Shown one piece after another: positions 57,395 to 64,000 of a stretch of DNA of 64,000 bases. Below the pieces are notes generated by a model, which worked only from the letters and a program-made list of their open reading frames with translations, did no database searches and had not been told where the DNA came from. Location: positions 248,957,709 through 249,021,708 of the forward strand of contig NC_080672.1 in NCBI RefSeq assembly GCF_030247195.1, written 5' to 3'. The translations under genes and the position numbers were made by a program. This stretch comes from Topomyia yanbarensis (Eukaryota > Arthropoda > Insecta > Diptera > Culicidae). Every line of letters begins with the position of its first letter. The first letter of the stretch is position 1.

Positions 57395-57749
57395 CAGTAA
57401 AGACCCGTTCTTATCATCTCCATGGTGTATTTTAGGCTGACAAAATGGGGATATTGACTAAATTGCGACATTTTTTTTCTTTATAATAAACTGAAGCTGT
57501 TAAAATAATCTTCCCTTCCCTTGATGTAGTCTAGTAACTATTCTTGATTATTTAATACAATCTTCTAGCGCAAAAATTTAAAAAAAATGATTTTTTGTTA
57601 TTTTTGCATATTTGCACCTTTAAGATAAAGAAAACATGGTCAAGAAAGGATTAACTCAAATTCAGCCTTGTTTGTCTGCTAGAGCCCATCAAACATATTT
57701 TCATATGAGGCTGATAAAATTGGGGGCTGATCAAATCGGGTCTTCAATG
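57395..57749. mobile_element. Probable MITE with AAGACCCG ends
   Basis: The left cagtaaagacccgttcttat and the complement of the right end (cattgaagacccgatttgat) are imperfect inverted repeats flanked by TA. The internal phrases ctgacaaaatgggg and ggctgataaaattgg are also inverted-like. No coding content. Confidence 0.5.
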
Positions 57750-57751
57750 TA

Positions 57752-58615
57752 TTATAATAGATAGGCAGTATTAGAAGAGGTTTCTTGTGGACGAGTGTAG
57801 AACGACTTTTTTTCTACTTACTTGGAGTCTGCAGCGTAGTCAGAAATTCGGTTTGGTGGGGATTTGGTGAAAATCTAACTTACTGTTCAAAAGGCATAAT
57901 TACGAAACCGCCATCTTTGAAGTTTTAAAATTATGGAGAATCAGATTTTCAAAAAATTGTAACAGAGTTCCTGTCTTTAGCGAATTTGTTGAGACTTTCA
58001 TTTAAAACAACTATTGTAGGCATGAATACTACGTGTATGATATGATATTTACGAAGTGTTCCTTAATCCAGTTTTTTCTAAAATAACTTTCTATTGTGAG
58101 CTTCACAAAGTCAAGCTTTGGATAAAATATAAATTTTATCGTTTATAAACAATAGAAGAGATTTATCATAAACGGTAAAACCATAATCATTTAATTTAAA
58201 ATTAAATAGAAATAGCCTAAAATATGTTAATACCTTGAACACATGGAGCCTTCGTGTCTTCAACAAAGTGGTTTGTAATAGCACTCCCCAAAATTTTACT
58301 GAAGACGCTAAGTCTGGAATAAAAATTTGTTTGAAGAGTAAATTCGCAATAAATACTTCTTGGAGGATATAACGACGAAATTATTTTATCAAATGATGTG
58401 CTGTTTAACGTTTGTAAAATTCATCGAAGTTACTAAATTGGCGGAACGGAAAACGACATTTTCATAAATTCCCCTACTTTTGGAAGGCGGTTTTCTTGTT
58501 ATTAATTCTATAACGTTTTCGTCTCAACTCGACGCATTCCCAAAATAAAAATATTTTAAGCAATTGTTGGGGATTATGCATTTTTTCGGTGAGCAGTTCT
58601 AAGTTTCATAGACAT
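57752..58615. other. No gene; contains a dispersed-repeat trace near 58230-58340
   Basis: The phrase cttcaacaaagtggtttgta followed by ttttactgaagacgctaagt resembles the sequence at 32150-32200. Remainder unassigned. Confidence 0.35.
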
Positions 58616-58617
58616 TA

Positions 58618-58818
58618 AGGTTGGACAGAGAAAGGGTAAAAATCGAAAACTAAAAAAGCAGTTTTTTCCACACCGTATGTCAGATCTTCATAAAAATCAA
58701 TCAGCAGTAGTGTAACAACATTCTACATACGCTGATTGATTTTTATGAAGATCTGACATACGGTGTGGAAAAAACTGCTTTTTTCGTTTGCGAATTTTGC
58801 GCACTCTCTGTCCAACCT
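58618..58818. mobile_element. Fold-back MITE, about 90-base inverted repeats
   Basis: The left arm aggttggacagagaaagggt continues through gcagttttttccacaccgta and ttcataaaaatcaatcagc; the right arm is the complement, nearly exact in the inner 60 bases. TA on both sides fits Tc1/mariner-type insertion. 201 bases. Confidence 0.85.
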
Positions 58819-58820
58819 TA

Positions 58821-59919
58821 AAGCAATTCCAGTCTCGCTTCCTATTAAAATAAGACCTTAATCCATATTACAGTACACCCCTTCAAAACTGAACTCAATA
58901 TGATAGGAAATTATGATTATGATTATCATTGATTTCAGAACTCTGGAATGAGTTTCTATTGGAATGTTATTAGGCAAGTATTTGATATTAATGTTATTAG
59001 ACAACTGTGCGATCCAGACCAATATATCAGTTACAGATCAGGATCAGGAGATCAGGACAATTTTTCAAAGGTCCACATGATGTTTCAAACAATAGGTTAT
59101 CAATGTACTGATCAGACAATTATCATTGTAATATTGAATTAAATCAGTCAGCATCAATAAATTTTAACTTCAATCCAATTTTTTTTGGTGAGGGCGGAGG
59201 GGGCGTGGTTAAACCCAAAGCATCCTCTTGACTACACCACTACTTAGAGTTATTCATTTCGCTTTTCATTTTCCAAGATATGTTTCATATCGATCCGATG
59301 GTTATAAGTCAGAAGGTTCGGGCAAATGAAAATTTTTGCACCGATAAGTGATCAGGTTCCATCAAGACAACTTGAAAGTGTTCGGTGGTTATTCTAGCGG
59401 TTGTAGATAGAAAAATGAAATACGAAATTCGTTTTATCGAAATAATATTTGGCTCATTTAAATGGATTATTACTATATTGAACACTAAATAGGCGACAAA
59501 TGGTAATCCACAAATGACAAGCCATAACTTTTAAAGTATTCGAAATATGTATTTGATGTCTTAATAAAGTTTTTCGCAAAAGTAAGAGCTACAGATTTGC
59601 TGAAGGCATTATTTCAATACAGTCACTTCCAAGAAAATTTATGAAAATATCTCACTCTTAGGGAGATTAATCAGTAAAATCACAATACCAAAAGAAAGGG
59701 CATATTGTATGCTTTAAATTCTCCGTAGATACTATTGACCTAAAATTATCCGTTTTGGCGCTAATAATGCATTGAATGTTTTTGGCTATGGGAAATGATA
59801 AAAATCTTTCGTCCACATTTAATTTTAAATATCTCTTTTGATAATAGTCCAATTTCAACAATCTATAGTTCGTTTAAAAGGTATTTGTAGAGGCTTTCTA
59901 AAAATATATATTTTTTTTA
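58821..59919. other. No gene recognised
   Basis: Plain AT-rich DNA. The G-rich stretch at 59190-59210 with tgactacaccac nearby may be a decayed end of the repeat type seen at 25366. Confidence 0.35.
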
Positions 59920-60255
59920 GTTACGTTGTCAATCTCATCAGCAAGATTCAAAAAACTACAAAAAACGCGATTTTTGCACCTTCAAACATTCATATCTTGG
60001 AAACTAAACATCAGAATCTAAAACCGTTTAATAGCGTTCTGTCTGGGTGATAGACCTTTCATTTAAAATTGGTTTGGATGAGATCGATTAAGCCATTTCT
60101 GAGAATCACGAATGAGAGTTTGACATTGTCCCAAATCGTCCATTGTCCCAAATCGTCGAGCTGAGTCGATTGGTATATAAGACACGCCCTCCGGGCCTCG
60201 GAAAAAATCTCGGAAGTTTGAGCGAATTCTATATATTTCTTTTTTAAGAAATGTA
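59920..60255 (+). repeat. Partial copy of the high-copy repeat seen at 9841-11900
   Basis: Shared phrases: gagatcgattaagccatttctgag (like cggttcagccatctctgag), gagctgagtcgattggtata (like gaactgagtcgaatggtgta) and cgccctccgggcctcgg. It includes a 14-base direct repeat, attgtcccaaatcg, near 60125-60155. The left half is missing or too diverged to see. Confidence 0.5.
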
Positions 60256-61700
60256 AAAAGCATCAATTTGAAATGAAGACGAACGATTTATCATGAAAAT
60301 GCCGCCAACTTGAAAGTTAATGATTGAGGGAGGCTTTGAATTTGAATCATGGTTAGGATGGATTGAACTGCATTTGAAAATAAAAATCCACATCACTGGT
60401 CAAATATACAGAATTAAATATAAATATAAATCCAAAATTCATGAAACTTCGAGATTCTCTTTTATCTCAATTTTTTTTGACAAATATCGACTTTTTGACC
60501 GATTTGTTGTTTAATCCTTTTGGACATAAAATATTTGTCCTGCACATTACTCTTCTTCTCCCATCAGCTGATCAAGGCAACCAAATCATATCTCAAACTG
60601 CCGATTACTGGTTATGATGGTTCCAGTTTTCGACTTTTTTACTTGTATATAGTTGTCATGTCATGTATAATAAAAATGTACTATATACATTAGACAATTT
60701 ATAATGAACATAACCATCCATGAAATCCTAGTGTTTATGATTGAGATAGGCACAATTGCAACATTCGGTGGATAAAAACAGGTTTTTTTTTTCTAGTCGT
60801 TAATCATTTACGCTAATATAAAACTGCTTTGAATTAGAATCATACTCCAAAGTAAAATAAATTTAAAAGCATTAGGCAGATTGCATAATTAACACTTGAT
60901 TAAAGTAGTCCCATTTTTTGATAAAATGGACATGTAGCATCAATTACTAAGTAATCAAAAAATAAAAGAAAAACATAGAACACAAATAATTGCATTAATT
61001 TTCCGAGAAAACCCAGGAAATTGCGCATCCTCATTCACGTGATTCGAGAATTCTCAGAAAAAGATTTTTTTAATTTGTTCCAAAAGACTCCCTCTATAAA
61101 AAAGTTATTCTAGAAATGTTGTGACTTATTTCCGAACCATTCATAAAATAGTCACCGAATATTGAGAATTCTACTGATATATTACAATCATTATAATTCA
61201 TCTATTAAACATCCATTCATAATTGTACTAATGTGCCAGAAGGTCATACTACTCCGGTGGTCTTTGATATTCGTATATCTGTTTATCCTGTTCTAAAAAC
61301 CGAAAACGTCGTCTTACAATATATAACGGCGACAGCGCAATTGGACAAAGCAAAAGTCCACTTAGTGTAAACGAAATTTCATTGACAAGACGATGTGTAA
61401 CAAAACAAAATTTCATCAATCGATAAAATTGAAAATGGGCGAAATGGTTCTTATTATATGAGAAAATGTGAGTTTTTCCCTTCAAAACGGTATATCTCAG
61501 GATGAGTTTATAGTACATTGAGATGATAAGTGTTTTTTATGTAAAAATGTCTGTGGAACGCGATGGCATTAGAATTTTCAAAATTAAAATATATGTACAG
61601 AGAGAAAAATTAACTTTTAATATTGAACTGAAAAAATTAATATTTTTTCTAGACTCCTTGAACAATTTTCTTCAAAAGCCATCTTTTGGTTTGATTCTAG
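60256..61700. other. No gene recognised
   Basis: AT-rich DNA with short chance frames only. Confidence 0.4.
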
Positions 61701-62210
61701 AATAATTAGAACCGGAGATATGATAAAAAAAAATCAAGGGTTTGGGCAATTTGCCTAATCAGGGGGTTGCTTCCGTGACCCGAGCGGTGGTTCAATTGAC
61801 ACAAAAATTTGGGTTTTTATATATTGGCCCTAGATGAACAATTCCTCCAAATTTGGTTCAAATCCGTGAAGGTTGATTCAAGTTTGCATCTTTTTTGATC
61901 ACTTCACGTGGAATGACCCATTGCTATTCAGAGCACTCGCTACACTTTTGAGAACTTTTCGAATGCTTGCGACTGTCAAAACGACCAGTTCGGAGCAGAT
62001 CAATAGAGAGTTTTATAGTCTCCTTACTTACCGCAGAAATCTTCTGCTCGCTTTGATATGTTGTACATTTTTGCCGAGTTTCATGCGTTTACTCCGACCG
62101 CGGCCTATGTATCGGCTTCAAAGTATGTCGAAATTCATATTCCATAGTGGAAAGTTGCACCAATATTTTCCGATAAATTTCCTTTGGCTTGATTTGGATT
62201 GATTATTATC
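61701..62210. other. Possible dispersed repeat
   Basis: Phrases such as tgacccgagcggtggttcaa and gatcacttcacgtggaatga look like a mosquito repeat I recall only loosely. A 109-codon frame at 61873 overlaps it and is probably not a gene. Confidence 0.25.
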
Positions 62211-62509
62211 ATGAAAAATAAATCTCATAGAAATTTTAGATGCGAAAAACGCAGTGTTAACTAATCTCTCATAAGTGCCCGGTTTAAAAATAAAATTATA
62301 CGAGGAGTTGGCGAATCTGAAGAGAAGAAATTTTATACATGAATGAAAAAATACAACATTTGAGTACCAGAAAATATGACCAATTCTAGCGATTCAAAGG
62401 TGGTAAAATTTAGCACGATTATATGTGTCAACCATTCGTATCACGAAGTAAAGTTAATTGCTACGAAAAGAGATTGGATATTGCGAATAGACATTAACAG
62501 CGTCAAAAG

Positions 62510-62680
62510 ATAGTTGTGTGTGATTTGTTCAAAAATCGAACCTGACCCGAACCCGAAAATTTCAAATTTGAAGATGCGACCCGAGCCAGAGAAGTTTAAA
62601 TTTATAGAACTCGTCGGTTTTGGATCGAGTGCTGGTTTCGGGTCCAAATACCCAAACCCGACTATCTCTACTCATAAGTT
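62510..62680. repeat. ACCCGAACCCG-type repeat
   Basis: Blocks of gacccgaacccgaaaattt, gacccgagccagag, tttcgggtccaaatacccaa and acccgac, with inverted counterparts, give Pro- and Gly-rich frames on both strands. A small repeat element; ends uncertain. Confidence 0.5.
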
Positions 62681-62708
62681 AGCTATCATAGTAAGAAAGT
62701 ACTTCTGA

Positions 62709-64000
62709 AAATATCGTACCAATCGGGGCATAAACAGAAATGTTTCATGGCAGCAACCGTAGCTCCATCAATTTTTAATATTTACACATAATTGTTCTAC
62801 AAATGATCATGGTCGATTGATTATTGCTTAGCTATGTTTGAAACCTTAACTATACACCTAAACTATTACAAAAACACTACTAGGCACTAAGCAAGACGGT
62901 GTACTATGTTATGAAACCTCGGATTTCGGAGTAAATGGTCATACATTCCATTACAGCGAACTAGAACCGATTCTCATATAACATGGTGTGTTGAGAACAA
63001 GGGATCCTTTGTGAAACTCCGAAACTAGTTCAAGTAGTATAACTGTCAAGCTATATAACGTTTAATTGAAAGCGGAAAAATAAATAAACAGTCATTCGCG
63101 AAATTTCAATTTAGCATTTGGTTTTAGCAGTAATATCGAATATTTATTTTTTTGAAGATCTGTTCACAGCATGTATAATACAACAAGACAACAGATTTCC
63201 ATGAAGGGATAATTATCAAACCTAAAGCAAATAATAATGTTGGTTCAAACATTTTATTCACACTTCATCCTTGCAACTTTCCGTATAACTAATTTAACAA
63301 ATCGAAGCACAGCGTGGTTACATGTTCACAAAAAAAAACCTTTAGGCACATATAATTTTGTCGTTTAGTACTCCACATCAAACGAACAGAGTAGGACAAT
63401 TCTGGCTGAACCTTGTCCCCCTAAACCCGGGATAACTATCTTCTAAGATTCGATTGATTCCACCTGTGCTACATGGGATTAATATCACTTCGTAGGCATT
63501 TCGTAAGTTTACGCATTCGATTTTGATTCTATTTGTTCGTGCTCGCCAAATGCTGTACCTCTCTTTACGCTCTCTAAGACATGCTGCTTCAATTCATTTC
63601 TTGAATGCTCTATATTTGCACAGTATCTGTCATATGTCATCTGTCTTTCGTCTGATACTAAGTGGTTTGACCATTAAGTCAGTTAGAATATGTTGAACAA
63701 ATGAATGTTATTTCAAGCAGAAATCCTTACCATTTGGAGCAATCGGTCCTCATTTTCACATTTCACTCCTGGGATTCGCGTTTAGGGAAGCATGTCTTAA
63801 ACTGGTATGCAACTTTCTCGGCAGCTAAGTGGTATAACATCTCATGATCATGATGCATCGGTTTTCATTAGTACCTACCTACGCTTATTATTTTGCATGT
63901 GTACTACAATCCCGAGTAAATTCTCAAGGGTTCAAAACCCATAGAAAACCTTAAAAATACCATGAATATGGTTCGCGCCAAATTTTCAAACCAATAAAAC
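62709..64000. other. No feature recognised
   Basis: AT-rich DNA up to the window end, without convincing frames or repeat ends. Confidence 0.4.

Noticed and set aside
61873..62202. 109-codon ORF as a gene
   Set aside because: It lies in apparent repeat sequence and has no recognisable motif.

Overview
This window looks like a piece of a large, transposon-rich insect genome, most likely a culicine (Aedes-type) mosquito. The grounds are the co-occurrence of a Tc1/mariner element with DD37E catalytic spacing (a type described from mosquitoes), a tRNA-derived SINE like mosquito Feilai, JAM1-like RTE debris, RNase H-bearing and L1/Tx1-like non-LTR retrotransposons, many MITEs, and long AT-rich introns. 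The species cannot be fixed from the sequence. I searched no database: family names come from motifs I can read, and recalled families are marked as recall.

One host gene is visible. Six plus-strand coding exons lie at 12214-12322, 14718-14823, 31395-31757, 46686-46889, 47213-47341 and 47618-47764. All have AG/GT borders, their phases join without a break, and together they give about 352 residues. The product is a helical, coiled-coil protein whose first four exons resemble an F-BAR (FCH) domain. The N-terminal exon(s) and the rest of the protein are outside the window or were not recognised. Two introns of 16.6 and 14.9 kb, and the flanking sequence, are filled with transposons.

Layout. 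1-2990: no gene seen. 2995-8268: degenerate plus-strand copy of an RNase H-bearing non-LTR family (here family 1), interrupted by a TA-flanked MITE and by a second reverse transcriptase fragment. 8431-11900: MITEs and another RT remnant. 12214-15151: exons A and B, a fold-back element, and a MITE just after exon B. 15924-25355: minus-strand family-1 copy carrying a SINE and a CR1/jockey-type element, the latter itself split by an L1/Tx1-like element with two open ORFs. 25366-30505: RTE remnant, a MITE built on a GGGGTAAGTTGGCGG motif, a DD37E mariner with one stop codon, and a hAT-like MITE. 31395-31757: exon C. 32470-32703: long (AT)n. 33474-39634: nearly intact full-length family-1 element with a 14-bp target-site duplication, inserted into a small MITE. 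40371-42773: tandemly duplicated pair of TTAA-flanked MITEs. 43217-46204: remnant DNA transposon with transposase-like coding sequence, split by a MITE also found at 14850. 46686-47764: exons D-F. 47765-64000: intron or intergenic DNA with fold-back MITEs, a minus-strand RNase H remnant, a GGCCGAATG minisatellite element, and a weak candidate for an alternative 5-prime exon near 52.6-53.3 kb.

The retrotransposon genes form self-contained units: an RNA-binding ORF1 protein plus an endonuclease/reverse transcriptase ORF2. The host gene appears to be an unrelated locus that tolerates the insertions because they fall in introns.
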